Source: Ruminococcus sp. (GTDB taxonomy: Bacteria > Bacillota > Clostridia > Oscillospirales > Ruminococcaceae). From it: 62,227 bases of DNA. The stretch lies in contig JAFXDK010000035.1 of the NCBI GenBank assembly GCA_017521805.1, positions 1-62,227 on the forward strand, given 5' to 3'. Shown here piece by piece: positions 25,586 through 34,819 of the stretch (within the stretch, counting starts at the first letter, position 1; each line of letters begins with the position of its first letter). The position numbers and the translations under genes are program-made. The notes under the pieces were generated by a model. It searched no databases and had not been told where the DNA came from. It saw nothing but the letters and a program-made list of their open reading frames with translations.

Positions 25586-26665
25586 ATGAGAAGAATCGGA
25601 ATCTTAACAAGCGGCGGCGATTGTCCGGGACTTAATGCCACTATAAGAGGAGTTGCCAAAGCCTGCTATGAGCAGTTTGGCGAAGATAACGTTGAAATTG
25701 TTGGCATTTCCAACGGCTATTACGGTCTTATCAACAATTTGTGCAAGGATATGACATCTGATTCCTTTTCGGGTATTCTTACTCAGGGCGGTACAATTTT
25801 CGGCACAAAGCGTCAGCCGTTCAAGATGATGCAGGTTATCGGTGAAGATAACGTAGATAAAGTAAAAAATATGAAAGAGACTTATAAAAAGCAAAAGCTT
25901 GATTGTCTCCTTACTCTCGGCGGCAATGGTACTCATAAGACTTCAAAGCTTCTTTATGACGAGGGACTTAACGTTATAGGTCTGCCCAAGACAATCGATA
26001 ATGATATTTTCGGCACAGATGTTACTTTTGGATTCCATACCGCTGTGGATATAGCAACGGATGTAATTGACAGACTTCATACAACCGCCGCAAGCCATAG
26101 CCGTGTTCTTGTATGTGAAGTTATGGGAAATAAAGCAGGCTGGCTCACTCTCAATGCTGGCATTGCAGGCGGTGCAGATATAATTGTAATCCCTGAAATT
26201 CCCTATGATATTGACAAAATTTGCGACGCTGTAATGGCAAGAAGCGCATCAGGAAAGACATTTTCTATCCTTGCTGTTGCAGAGGGTGCATTTGATGTTG
26301 CTGAAGCAAAAATGAAGAAGAAAGAGCGCGCAAAACTTCGTGCAGAGGCAGGAATCACTACAGCAACAGGTCGTATTGCGGCTCAGATTCAGAATAATAC
26401 AGGCATTGAAGCTCGTGTCTGCGTTCCTGGACATATGCTCAGAGGCGGTGCTCCAAGTGCCTACGACAGAATTCTTTCTACTCAGTTCGGCGTATTTGCC
26501 GCGTCTCTTATTGCCAAGGAAAAATATGGCAGAACTGTTGCAAAAATCGGCGATAAGATAACTTCAAATAAACTTGCGGATATCGCAGGCAAAACAAAGT
26601 TTGTAACTCCGGAGGATCCTCTTGTTACAGCTGCAAAGGCTATAGGTGTTTCATTCGGAGATTAA
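25586..26665 (+). CDS. pfkA: 6-phosphofructokinase, probably ATP-dependent
   Basis: 359 residues. The start ILTSGGDCPGLNATIRG is the ATP-site glycine loop. GGNGT stands at the donor-selecting position, where Gly favours ATP, and PKTIDNDIF supplies the catalytic Asp. PGHMLRGGAPSAYDR near residue 280 binds fructose 6-phosphate. The combination of Gly in GGNGT with Lys in PKTID is that of the ATP-using group related to plant and long-chain PFKs rather than the E. coli type. It carries out the committed step of glycolysis. AACGGAGG precedes the ATG, and pyrE follows 18 bases later. Confidence 0.92.
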   Translation: MRRIGILTSGGDCPGLNATIRGVAKACYEQFGEDNVEIVGISNGYYGLINNLCKDMTSDSFSGILTQGGTIFGTKRQPFKMMQVIGEDNVDKVKNMKETYKKQKLDCLLTLGGNGTHKTSKLLYDEGLNVIGLPKTIDNDIFGTDVTFGFHTAVDIATDVIDRLHTTAASHSRVLVCEVMGNKAGWLTLNAGIAGGADIIVIPEIPYDIDKICDAVMARSASGKTFSILAVAEGAFDVAEAKMKKKERAKLRAEAGITTATGRIAAQIQNNTGIEARVCVPGHMLRGGAPSAYDRILSTQFGVFAASLIAKEKYGRTVAKIGDKITSNKLADIAGKTKFVTPEDPLVTAAKAIGVSFGD

Positions 26666-26683
26666 AATATAAGGAGAGTTATA

Positions 26684-27334
26684 ATGACTTACAAAGAAAG
26701 CTTTATCAAATTCATGGTAGACTGTGGTGTTCTTACTTTTGGAGAGTTTACTCTTAAAAGCGGAAGAATAGCACCGTATTTCATCAATTGCGGAAATTAT
26801 AAAACTGGTGCGCAGCTCGCTAAACTCGGTGAATATTATGCTGAATGTATTCATGAAAACAATATCCCTGTAGAGACACTTTTCGGACCTGCTTACAAAG
26901 GAATTCCCCTTGCAGTATCAACAGTCGTTGCTCTCAGCAACAAATTTGAAATTGATGTATCTTACTGTTTTGACAGAAAAGAAGCTAAGGATCATGGTGA
27001 AGGCGGTATGTTTGTCGGCAAGATGCTTACAGATAACGAAAAAGTTATCATCATTGACGACGTTATGACATCAGGAAAGGCGCTCCGAGAATCTATGCCT
27101 AAGCTTAAATCTGCTGCTGATGTAGATGTTACAGGTATGGTTATCACTGTTGACCGTCAGGAAAAGGGAACAGGAGAGCTTTCTGCTGTTCAGGAAGTAA
27201 AGCGTGATTTCGGTGTAACGGTATATCCTATTGTTACTATGGAAGATATCATTGAAGCAATAAAAAATGATATCGTTCCAGGCAAGGAATATCTTGATAA
27301 GATGATTGAATACAGAAGGACATACGGCGTCTGA
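26684..27334 (+). CDS. pyrE: Orotate phosphoribosyltransferase
   Basis: 216 residues with AAGGAG before the ATG. The PRPP-binding motif VIIIDDVMTSGKALRE is intact, and LKSGRIAPYFINCG plus GPAYKGIPLAV are typical of the family. It joins orotate to PRPP to give orotidine 5'-monophosphate in pyrimidine synthesis. It lies close behind pfkA on the same transcript, an unusual partner, since no other pyr gene is nearby. A loose hairpin (GATTCTCTG/CAGGGAATC, 27350-27404) after the stop may end the transcript. Confidence 0.95.
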   Translation: MTYKESFIKFMVDCGVLTFGEFTLKSGRIAPYFINCGNYKTGAQLAKLGEYYAECIHENNIPVETLFGPAYKGIPLAVSTVVALSNKFEIDVSYCFDRKEAKDHGEGGMFVGKMLTDNEKVIIIDDVMTSGKALRESMPKLKSAADVDVTGMVITVDRQEKGTGELSAVQEVKRDFGVTVYPIVTMEDIIEAIKNDIVPGKEYLDKMIEYRRTYGV

Positions 27335-27515
27335 TAAATATTATGTGATTCTCTGTAAATTTCAGCGGAATAAAATCGCGAGAGGTTTTCAGGGAATCAT
27401 TTTATTTACAGGTCACCTATATATTTATTGCTTTGTTATTTTAAGTTTGTATATAAAATGCAGTTATTTTTTCAGGATATAAATCTAATGAGAAAATTTA
27501 TATTATGGAGGTCGT

Positions 27516-30500
27516 ATGTATAAATATCTAAAACAAATTATTTCCGCGGTTGTATCTGTTTCGATTGCTGTCGGAATGACATCCGCATATCCTGCAAATA
27601 GCATTGAATCTTTGGGGATGGATAATATTCCAGAGGACAGGTATTCTGCTTCATTTGATGCAGATGTTTCATATGCTATACCCGCTTTCAAAAACATTAT
27701 CGGTACAGAAGTCGAACAAATAGGTGCTATTTCTCCTGTTGCAAACTTTGGCTCAATTGAAGAAAATATAAATATATCTGGGACTGAAACAGAACTTCCG
27801 GACTGTTTTGACCTTTTTGAAATTGGACATGGCAATTCAGTGAAAGATCAGTCTATGTATGAAGCTTGCTGGACCTTTTCTTCTGCGTCAAGCGCGGAGA
27901 CAAGCCTTATAGACGCAATTCCTTCAATAAATCTTTCTGAAATGCATACGGTGTTTTATCCATATTACAGTGATGAGGGAATATATATTGAGGAATTAAA
28001 TAATACAGAGTCTCTCGAAATTATGCCGTTCAGTGAACTTATGGACACAGGCGGAACATCGTTTATTGTAACAAATCTATGGTCACAGTGGAAAGGTCCC
28101 GTTGATGAAGATAAACTTTCATATGTTGATACAAAGCTTTTTTATGATAAAGACTATGCAGAAAAATTTTATAAAATGGCTGACTATCATCTTGAAAATG
28201 CCTATATGTTCGATTTCAACAAGGAGAGCACAAACAGGGATGCGGTTAATAATCTTATAAAACAATTCCTTTATAGCGGCTATGCAGTTGATGTATCCTT
28301 TTATACTAAAAGTTATGATGAAAAAACAAATGCAGCATATTCAAATTATAACCATAGTCTTTCTAATCATTGCGTGTCTATTATTGGCTGGGATGACAGC
28401 TTCAGTGCCTCAAACTTCAAGGGGAATACAGGGGCATGGCTTGTAAAAAACAACTGGGGAGCTGACTTTGGTGATGAGGGATGTTTCTACATATCCTACG
28501 AAGATACGACCATTGGAGATTTTGTTGTATACGAACTGAATGAAAAGACTAATTATGCCACAAACTATCAGCACGACAGCTTTATACCAACACAGGCAAT
28601 GGCTGCTGATAATGATGCTTCTGTTAATAAACCTTCATATATGGCTAATATTTTTACTGCTGAGGAAACACAGCAGATTGAGGCAGTTTCAACCTATATA
28701 CTCAATCCTCATACTGACTACGAAATTACTATATATACCGATTTAAAGGATATGTCAGACCCCACTTCTGGAACATCCTCCGCTGTAACAAAGGGAACAT
28801 CAATGCTGACAGGTTATCTCACATTTGAACTAAGTGAAAATGTAATCGTTAATAAGGGAGAAAGCTTTGCAGTTGTTGTTAGCCTTTACTGTAATGATTC
28901 AAAATATGTTCTTCCAGTTGAAAGTTCTCTGATACTTGAAAAAAACGGCGATAGAATAGAAAATGTTCTTGGAGGCTTTTCCACATATGACCAGATTTGT
29001 ACATTCACTTCTGAAAATGAAAGCTTCTACAGCGAAAACGGATGTGACTGGACAGACGTAACCTCCGAAAATTATTTGTACTCCGAGGAAGAGAAAAACG
29101 CTTATTTTGAAGCGCTTATAGAGGAATACAAGAAACATACTGTATGGCTGACTATTTCCAAGGAAGATATAGCACAGTTACAGGCACTTGCTGGGGAAAC
29201 ACAAATTAAGGTTGTTATGGGTAATATGTCACTTAAAGCATTCGGAAATCCTGTTAATACCGTTGATTTTTCACATATTGAGGGTGCGGTGACATCTGAT
29301 GAAAGAGTTTCTCTCACTGTTAAGGATGATAGTGATATATACGTATCGGTCAATGGTGGAGAGTATACACTTTATGAAACTCCAATTGAAATTACAGAAG
29401 AAACAGTGATCTCCGTAACAACAGATAACATTACATATACTGAAAAGAAGTATATCCCTTCAAAAGCTGAGTTTAATGCCCTTATGTATTCGGTAAAGAC
29501 AGGTACAGAATCAAGCTATAACGCAATTTCTGCCGAAAAAACAGCTGACAGAAGTTATGAGATTATTCTCGGCGGAGTTGAAAACAGCATCAGCTTTATT
29601 CCGTACACAGGAGCAGAAGTATATTTCAACGGTGAACGTATTGAGGCAAATACCTATACTGAGGACATTGAACTTGATGTTGGTAAAAATGTTATCACTT
29701 TTGAGCTAAAAGAAAAGAATAAACTTGACTCCACAGTGACTGTAATTGTGTATCGTGATCTTGTAACCTTTGATCTGCAAAACGAAACTGTCAGTCTTAA
29801 TGATGTAAGCTCCCTTGAAGCTTATGACGGTCACATTTTTACAGATGGAGAGTCAGTTTCCGATTATGCGGGACAAGAATTGATAGCTACCCAAAATGGT
29901 GAGGTGTATTACGTTTACGTCCCTGAAAGAGCAGAATTTCCTTATCTTGAGGTTGATTATCTTAATGAGACCTTAAATTTCATCTCCAATGATATAGCGG
30001 ATAGTATTGTATACTCCGTCAAGGAAAATCCCTCAGAAGATGATTTTATTCCGGCTGAAAAAAGATATATTGACGGACAGCATATAACCTCCGGAATGAT
30101 AATGAACAAGGCATTCAGAATTATCCCAGGTGAAACAGTAACTCTTAAAGTTAAAGCAAGCGACGGTAAGTTTGCAAGTATTCCGCAGACATTTGAATTA
30201 AAGCAGGTGGGTTCTGTTCCTGTTGAGGAACCAAATTACAGTGTTTCGGAAGAATATTATGAGGTAGAGCGCAGTAATATCCTTGAATACGGTATTGTCA
30301 ACGAACCGATAACCGAATCAGAGCTTGAATATCAGGCAGATTTATTCGGATATTCTACAGAAGAATATAAACAGTTAATGATGACCCGTCACGGAGTTGC
30401 AGATGAAAATATTCTTTATAAGGTAATGGCTATTGAGTGGAATGCAGGCTCCAGATTCAAATGTAACGGAAATCAGAATTTAGAGATAGCTGTACGATAT

Positions 30501-30770
30501 TATTGTCTTGATGACGAATTTGCATCTTGCATGAAATTCAGTGAGCTTCAGTACAGAATGAGAGGGGACGTAGATTGCAACGGCTGCGTAGATGCTGTCG
30601 ATGCTTCAAAAGTTCTTGCATACTACGCTTCAATAAGCACAGGAAAAACTCCTGCTATAAGTGAATCACAGCTTTATGGTTACGATTTCAACAAGGATGA
30701 TTGTATAGATGCAAGTGATGCTTCAGAAATACTTGCTTACTACGCGATGAAATTGACACAACCTGATTAA
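27516..30770 (+). CDS. Secreted papain-family (C1A) cysteine protease with dockerin
   Basis: 1084 residues. The signal peptide (1 to about 24) is followed by a pro-region and a C1A catalytic domain with the oxyanion Gln in VKDQ, catalytic Cys 118 (EACWTFSS), His 285 (NHCVSIIGW) and Asn 313 (VKNNWG). Next comes a beta-rich region resembling the lectin-like domain that follows C1A domains in Firmicutes (about 335-470), then Ig-like and Cadherin-like stretches. The C-terminus is a dockerin with DVDCNGCVDAVDASK and DFNKDDCIDASDASE. GGAGG lies four bases before the ATG. Peptidases are known minor parts of ruminococcal and clostridial cellulosomes; a role in degrading plant protein or trimming the complex is inferred. 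Confidence 0.93.
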   Translation: MYKYLKQIISAVVSVSIAVGMTSAYPANSIESLGMDNIPEDRYSASFDADVSYAIPAFKNIIGTEVEQIGAISPVANFGSIEENINISGTETELPDCFDLFEIGHGNSVKDQSMYEACWTFSSASSAETSLIDAIPSINLSEMHTVFYPYYSDEGIYIEELNNTESLEIMPFSELMDTGGTSFIVTNLWSQWKGPVDEDKLSYVDTKLFYDKDYAEKFYKMADYHLENAYMFDFNKESTNRDAVNNLIKQFLYSGYAVDVSFYTKSYDEKTNAAYSNYNHSLSNHCVSIIGWDDSFSASNFKGNTGAWLVKNNWGADFGDEGCFYISYEDTTIGDFVVYELNEKTNYATNYQHDSFIPTQAMAADNDASVNKPSYMANIFTAEETQQIEAVSTYILNPHTDYEITIYTDLKDMSDPTSGTSSAVTKGTSMLTGYLTFELSENVIVNKGESFAVVVSLYCNDSKYVLPVESSLILEKNGDRIENVLGGFSTYDQICTFTSENESFYSENGCDWTDVTSENYLYSEEEKNAYFEALIEEYKKHTVWLTISKEDIAQLQALAGETQIKVVMGNMSLKAFGNPVNTVDFSHIEGAVTSDERVSLTVKDDSDIYVSVNGGEYTLYETPIEITEETVISVTTDNITYTEKKYIPSKAEFNALMYSVKTGTESSYNAISAEKTADRSYEIILGGVENSISFIPYTGAEVYFNGERIEANTYTEDIELDVGKNVITFELKEKNKLDSTVTVIVYRDLVTFDLQNETVSLNDVSSLEAYDGHIFTDGESVSDYAGQELIATQNGEVYYVYVPERAEFPYLEVDYLNETLNFISNDIADSIVYSVKENPSEDDFIPAEKRYIDGQHITSGMIMNKAFRIIPGETVTLKVKASDGKFASIPQTFELKQVGSVPVEEPNYSVSEEYYEVERSNILEYGIVNEPITESELEYQADLFGYSTEEYKQLMMTRHGVADENILYKVMAIEWNAGSRFKCNGNQNLEIAVRYYCLDDEFASCMKFSELQYRMRGDVDCNGCVDAVDASKVLAYYASISTGKTPAISESQLYGYDFNKDDCIDASDASEILAYYAMKLTQPD

Positions 30771-30858
30771 ATATTTTCTAAAGGTAATCAGAAATGTAAT
30801 AAGGGGCTTTCTAATGTAATACTAATGTATTGCAAGGTTTGATGACGCAGTAAATGAT

Positions 30859-30983
30859 GTATGTCATAGGAATAATTCCGCGAAGGAGGTTTTTAGAAGG
30901 TTCCATAAGTAAAAATCCCGTATGCCTAGACGGACAACAAAAATATAATTTCGGAAGTCCTCTTATGACATACGGGACTTTTG
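30859..30983. terminator. Convergent terminator region with alternative pairings
   Basis: AAAATCCCGTATG (30912-30924) can pair with CATACGGGACTTT (30969-30981) around a long loop, a plausible terminator for cysK on the minus strand and the protease on the plus strand. The same 3' bases (TATGACATAC, 30964-30973) also complement GTATGTCATA (30859-30868), giving two mutually exclusive folds. Confidence 0.55.
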
Positions 30984-31030
30984 TAATTTGTTATACTCTT
31001 TATTCAGGGAATGTTATATCCTGATATCAA

Positions 31031-31963
31031 TTAGTCAAGGAACAACGGGGTTGATATGTATCTTTCTCCGGTATCCGGAAGAAGAACAACAATATTCTTA
31101 CCCTTATTTTCTGGAAGCATAGCAAGCTGAATTGCTGCAAAAACAGCTGCGCCAGAGGAAATTCCTACAAGCACACCTTCGCTTTTACTGATAAGACGAG
31201 CAGTATTATAGGCATCCTCGTTTGAAACAGCAATTATTTCATTATAGATTTCAGTATTAAGTACATCAGGAATAAAACCGGCACCAATACCCTGTATTTC
31301 ATGTGTACCTGCAATTCCCGTTGAAAGAAAAGCGGAAGATTCAGGCTCAACAGCAACAATTTTTATGTCCGGATTTTTAGATTTGAGATACTCACCTATG
31401 CCAGTTATTGTTCCACCTGTACCTACACCAGCTACAAAAATATCGATTTTTCCGTCAGTATCTTCCCATAGTTCAGGAGCTGTTGTATCTATGTGAGCCT
31501 TTGGATTCATGGAGTTAGTAAACTGTGACGGAATAAAGCTATTCGGTATTTTTTCAGCAATCTCATTCGCTTTTTCAATTGCGCCTTTCATTCCTTTTTC
31601 GCCTGCAGTAAGAACAAGCTCTGCACCGTATGCTGTCATGAGCTTTCTGCGTTCAACTGACATAGTTTCTGGCATTACAATAATGACTCTGTATCCTCTT
31701 GATGCTGCAACAGCTGCAAGACCAATTCCTGTATTACCTGATGTTGGTTCAATGATTACAGAATTTGAGGTTAGTATTCCTCTTTCCTCTGCTTCGTCAA
31801 TCATGGCTTTTGCAACTCTGTCTTTTACAGAACCAGCTGGATTTAAGCACTCAAGCTTTGCAAGTAGTTTTGCATTTAATCCAAGATTTTTTTCAATACG
31901 GCTAAGTTCAAGTAATGGGGTTTTACCAATAAACTGATCAAATGATTTATAAATTTTCGACAT
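31031..31963 (-). CDS. cysK: Cysteine synthase (O-acetylserine sulfhydrylase)
   Basis: 310 residues, the usual length. AAAGGAG precedes the ATG. The pyridoxal-phosphate Lys is in PAGSVKDRVA, the substrate loop is EPTSGNTGIGLA, and the phosphate-binding glycine loop is GVGTGGTITG. The C-terminal SSGAAVFAA binds the cofactor ring. It makes cysteine from O-acetylserine and sulfide. It stands alone, between a tRNA-Leu terminator upstream and the convergent terminator downstream. No cysE is present in the window. Confidence 0.96.
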   Translation of the reverse strand: MSKIYKSFDQFIGKTPLLELSRIEKNLGLNAKLLAKLECLNPAGSVKDRVAKAMIDEAEERGILTSNSVIIEPTSGNTGIGLAAVAASRGYRVIIVMPETMSVERRKLMTAYGAELVLTAGEKGMKGAIEKANEIAEKIPNSFIPSQFTNSMNPKAHIDTTAPELWEDTDGKIDIFVAGVGTGGTITGIGEYLKSKNPDIKIVAVEPESSAFLSTGIAGTHEIQGIGAGFIPDVLNTEIYNEIIAVSNEDAYNTARLISKSEGVLVGISSGAAVFAAIQLAMLPENKGKNIVVLLPDTGERYISTPLFLD

Positions 31964-31996
31964 AAAATTCTCCTTTCAAACAGGTAGAAAATAAAA

Positions 31997-32022
31997 AGAA
32001 ACGCCGATAAATCGACGTTTCT
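31997..32022 (-). terminator. Terminator of tRNA-Leu
   Basis: AGAAACGTCGAT and ATCGGCGTTTCT (minus strand) form a 12-bp stem with a 2-base loop, then TTTTTA. Confidence 0.85.
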
Positions 32023-32029
32023 TAACCAG

Positions 32030-32113
32030 TGCCGCTGACCGGACTTGAACCGGTACGGATGTTACTCCGAGGGATTTTAAGTCCCTTGTGTCTGCCTATT
32101 CCACCACAGCGGC
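32030..32113 (-). tRNA. tRNA-Leu (UAA)
   Basis: 84 bases including the discriminator. The acceptor arms GCCGCTG and CAGCGGC close the cloverleaf. The anticodon loop CTTAAAA with anticodon TAA lies between GGGA and TCCC, a long variable arm follows, and the T-arm is CCGGTTCAAGTCCGG. The 3' CCA is not encoded. The large variable arm confirms a class II tRNA. Confidence 0.95.
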
Positions 32114-32127
32114 ATATCACAAATAAT

Positions 32128-32156
32128 ATTATAACACATAAATAACAATAAGTCAA
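32128..32156 (-). promoter_or_regulatory. Promoter of tRNA-Leu
   Basis: In the minus direction TTGACT (32156-32151), 17 bases, TATAAT (32133-32128). Confidence 0.85.
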
Positions 32157-32275
32157 GTAATTTTAAATAAAAAAATATTTAAACATATTTATGAGAGTTT
32201 TAAAAGAATCGATATACTTTGAATATTTAGATGTAATTTGTCGTATGGACGAGTGATCAGTGCTTGCAGTTTTTG

Positions 32276-32350
32276 AACAAAATTTGTTTTTTCGAAAATT
32301 TCAGAGCAGCGAAATTTTCGCTGCTCTGAGTATAACAATTTTCAAAATTG
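32276..32350. repeat. Cluster of three near-perfect palindromes
   Basis: AACAAAATTTGTT (32276-32288), a 29-base palindrome with 14-base arms TCAGAGCAGCGAAA/TTTCGCTGCTCTGA (32301-32329), and CAATTTTCAAAATTG (32336-32350). Each has a single central base. They lie in the 355-base gene-free stretch between tRNA-Leu and the pyrophosphatase-like gene; the rest of that stretch is AT-rich and shows only the tRNA promoter. Confidence 0.7.
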
Positions 32351-32468
32351 ACCAATTAGCAGAGTTTATTCGCAAAACTACTTTAACCATTCCCTACTTT
32401 CCTTGATGAATAGTTTTTTGCTGTTAATGTGAATATTACATGATTATTTTGGAATTGAAATATTTCTC

Positions 32469-32763
32469 CTAAAACGCTACCTGCTCCCATATTTCTTTTT
32501 TTGTAAAAGTCATATTTTCAGGAGAGGCAACCCATTTTTTCTTCTACATCGTCTGACCGTTTTATTATTGCAATAATTCTGGCTGTAAATTCGTTTACAG
32601 GATAATCCACCCCAAGCAGATATACATCCTGCCCTTCATCGTCTGGAGCGATAACTCCCTCAACATAGCCGTAATTAACAGGGTATATCATGTTTTTATA
32701 TTTTGGGTGACAGCTGCCAAGAGGACGGTCTATTTTAATTTTTATTATATCACCGATTTTCAT
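32469..32763 (-). pseudogene. Small inorganic-pyrophosphatase-like gene with a one-base frameshift
   Basis: The frame from 32763 reads MKIGDIIKIKIDRPLGSCHP, then IYPVNYGYVEGVIAPDDEG and QDVYLLGVDYPVNEFT, the fold and Asp-rich segments of family I pyrophosphatases in their short Firmicutes form. It stops after 81 residues with an unrelated tail. If one A is removed from the A6 run at 32535-32540 the frame continues WVASPENMTFTKKEIWEQ and ends with TAG at 32469, giving 97 residues. So the gene is either recently broken or the run is misread. It overlaps the upstream acetyltransferase by 4 bases. Confidence 0.7.
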
Positions 32764-33242
32764 AATAAATCACTATCCTCAAATATGTATTTCATAGGTT
32801 TACAACATGAATTATCTTCAACAAAACCAAGCTTTTTATAAAGAGGATATCCGTCTTGTGTTGCTTTAAGATTCACAATATCAAGATTTTTCTCCTGTGA
32901 AAATCTCATAAGCATTTTCATAACATTCATTGCAATTCCTTGTCTGCGATATTCAGGGAGTGTATATACGCTGAAAACCTCCCCTGTTTTACCAGTAATA
33001 AACCGAGGATTACAGGGCTTTTCAACTATCAATAAAATTGCGGCAGAAATAATTTTATCGTTTTCCATTGCCCCGAAAGCAAATAAATCCTTATCAATAT
33101 GTTTTTCAAAATAATTATAAAGGTTTTTTTCAATTTCTGAAAATTGTTTTTCTGTTGCTTCCTTGAAATCTTCACGTAAATACATAATCCGCATTTTTAC
33201 AAGTGAATCAATTTCATTTTTTCCAAATCTGCAAAATTCCAT
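32760..33242 (-). CDS. GNAT-family N-acetyltransferase
   Basis: 160 residues. The acetyl-CoA binding region is visible as VYTLPEYRRQGIAMNVMKMLMRF, with the QXXGXG/A signature, and YPLYKKLGF near the end is the usual GNAT motif B. The substrate is unknown. It sits in a run of small minus-strand genes (36463 to 32469) with short gaps, probably one transcript, and its stop overlaps the start of the pyrophosphatase-like gene. Confidence 0.88.
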   Translation of the reverse strand: MEFCRFGKNEIDSLVKMRIMYLREDFKEATEKQFSEIEKNLYNYFEKHIDKDLFAFGAMENDKIISAAILLIVEKPCNPRFITGKTGEVFSVYTLPEYRRQGIAMNVMKMLMRFSQEKNLDIVNLKATQDGYPLYKKLGFVEDNSCCKPMKYIFEDSDLL

Positions 33243-33255
33243 ATTTCTTTCCTAT

Positions 33256-34170
33256 TTATCCCTCACAAATCCACTTAATCCAACCTGTAATGCCCTCAGA
33301 AAGCCTTTCATCCGCAGGTTGACCATTGTCAAACATAAGGTTATGCTGTATCCAGTTAATCATGCAGTGCTGTCCCATTTCAAAACCATAGAATACAGAA
33401 GATACACCGCCATCGCCATTGTAAACCCATTCAGGAAAAAAACAAATGCAATTCTTCATCTGCTGCAGCTTTTCTATGCGCGGAGTTATACACTCGTCAA
33501 AAACTGCCATTTCATCGTGTCTGCCGTGAGCAATAATCAGGTGCACTCCGCTGTTAGAAATCCTGTCAATTGCCTTATCCTCAGGAACATAGCCTGACGA
33601 AATTGGGATAGCACCGTCAAAATATCCGCTGTAGTCTTCAAGAAGCTGCCATGTGAAATAGCCGCCCGATGAAGCACCCATAACGAACTTTTTGCCGATG
33701 TTTCCACTATGTTCATCGCAGACCTTGTCATATATCGCCTTAATTGGTGCGGAATGTTCCTTTACCCACGTACCGAGGATTCTGCCGTCTGCAAGACGTT
33801 CCTCATTGGCAAGGGGAACAATTATATATGCTCCGCCCATTGCCTGCTGATATTTCGGAGAAGCGTACTGCTCAGCACCACAGCACATAATACAGCCCTC
33901 TTCCATAAGGGAATTGCTTGCACCGTGGAGCCACATAAGCACAGGATATTTCTTTGAGGGGTCAGCACCGTGCTTTACAGGGTCGTACACATAATAGCGG
34001 ATATCTCCTGTTTCAGCGCATGGATAAACATATCTGTCGAATAAGTCAAAGTATATCTTACTTTTGTATGTATTTTCGTAGCTTATGAATTCGCCCTCTC
34101 TGAGATATTTTGCCCATTCGGGGACTGCGTTTTTGTTCTGTTCAAGTTTTTTAAAATCAGGTAATGCCAT
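33256..34170 (-). CDS. Cytoplasmic alpha/beta hydrolase, PHB-depolymerase/prolyl-peptidase-like
   Basis: 304 residues from the ATG at 34170, which follows AAAAGGAG. An earlier in-frame start has no ribosome site. The first half holds YPVLMWLHGASNSL with the oxyanion HG. The nucleophile elbow is GASSGGYF (Ser in GxSxG), and the acid/His residues are probably in HGRHDEMAVFDE and MGQHCMINW. There is no signal peptide, so it acts inside the cell. Esterase or deacylase activity is likely, and the substrate cannot be told. Confidence 0.78.
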   Translation of the reverse strand: MALPDFKKLEQNKNAVPEWAKYLREGEFISYENTYKSKIYFDLFDRYVYPCAETGDIRYYVYDPVKHGADPSKKYPVLMWLHGASNSLMEEGCIMCCGAEQYASPKYQQAMGGAYIIVPLANEERLADGRILGTWVKEHSAPIKAIYDKVCDEHSGNIGKKFVMGASSGGYFTWQLLEDYSGYFDGAIPISSGYVPEDKAIDRISNSGVHLIIAHGRHDEMAVFDECITPRIEKLQQMKNCICFFPEWVYNGDGGVSSVFYGFEMGQHCMINWIQHNLMFDNGQPADERLSEGITGWIKWICEG

Positions 34171-34183
34171 GTTTTTTCTCCTT

Positions 34184-34801
34184 TTATCGTATAAAGTTAG
34201 TCCAGAGGTGTTCTTCCTTTTTGGGAAGTCCGTATTTTTCCTTGCCAAGAGCGATACTTTTCATAAGAAAAGTCATATTTCTAGCAAGAGTTCTCATTGA
34301 CTGCAATCCCTCAGCATCCTGTAGTGCATCGGAGGCATTTGCACCGTGAATACTGTTCCAGTACTGCCCAGAAGCAATAGGCATACCAACAATTGCAAAG
34401 TATTTATTTAGTTCATCAAAAGTAGAGGAAATTCCTCCGCGTCTTGCAGATACAACAGACCCTCCGACTTTCATAGTCTTGTCAAATTTACTGCTGTAAA
34501 AAAGTCTGTCAAGGCAGGCGATAAGTGTTGCATTTGCCGAAGCATAATATACGGGAGAGCCTACCACAAGTCCGTCGCATTTTTCAAATTTTACCGCAAG
34601 GTCGTTTACGATGTCATCAAACACGCATTTCCCTGTATCATAGCATTTTCTACAAGCTATACAGCCGCGTACTGCCAAATGTCCCACCTGTACAAGTTCA
34701 GTTTCAATATTTTCGGAATGAAAAATTGTCTCAATTTCGTGAAGTGCTGTATATGTACTTCCCTTAGTGTTTGGACTGCCGTTTATAATTAATACTTTCA
34801 T
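34184..34801 (-). CDS. NADPH-dependent FMN reductase / flavodoxin-like protein
   Basis: 205 residues. The FMN phosphate loop is INGSPNTKGSTYTAL at the start; GSPVYYASANATLIACLDR is the second flavin segment. CIACRKCYDTGKC holds closely spaced cysteines like those of iron-sulfur flavoproteins. It probably reduces quinones, nitro compounds or a small redox partner. CGGAGGAACAGAG precedes the ATG. It lies 13 bases upstream of the hydrolase gene. Confidence 0.85.
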   Translation of the reverse strand: MKVLIINGSPNTKGSTYTALHEIETIFHSENIETELVQVGHLAVRGCIACRKCYDTGKCVFDDIVNDLAVKFEKCDGLVVGSPVYYASANATLIACLDRLFYSSKFDKTMKVGGSVVSARRGGISSTFDELNKYFAIVGMPIASGQYWNSIHGANASDALQDAEGLQSMRTLARNMTFLMKSIALGKEKYGLPKKEEHLWTNFIR

Positions 34802-34819
34802 CTCTGTTCCTCCGTTGTA

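Noticed and set aside
32535-32540. Programmed frameshifting in the pyrophosphatase-like gene.
   Set aside because: There is an A6 run but no stimulatory hairpin or internal ribosome-site-like element at a suitable distance; mutation or read error is simpler.
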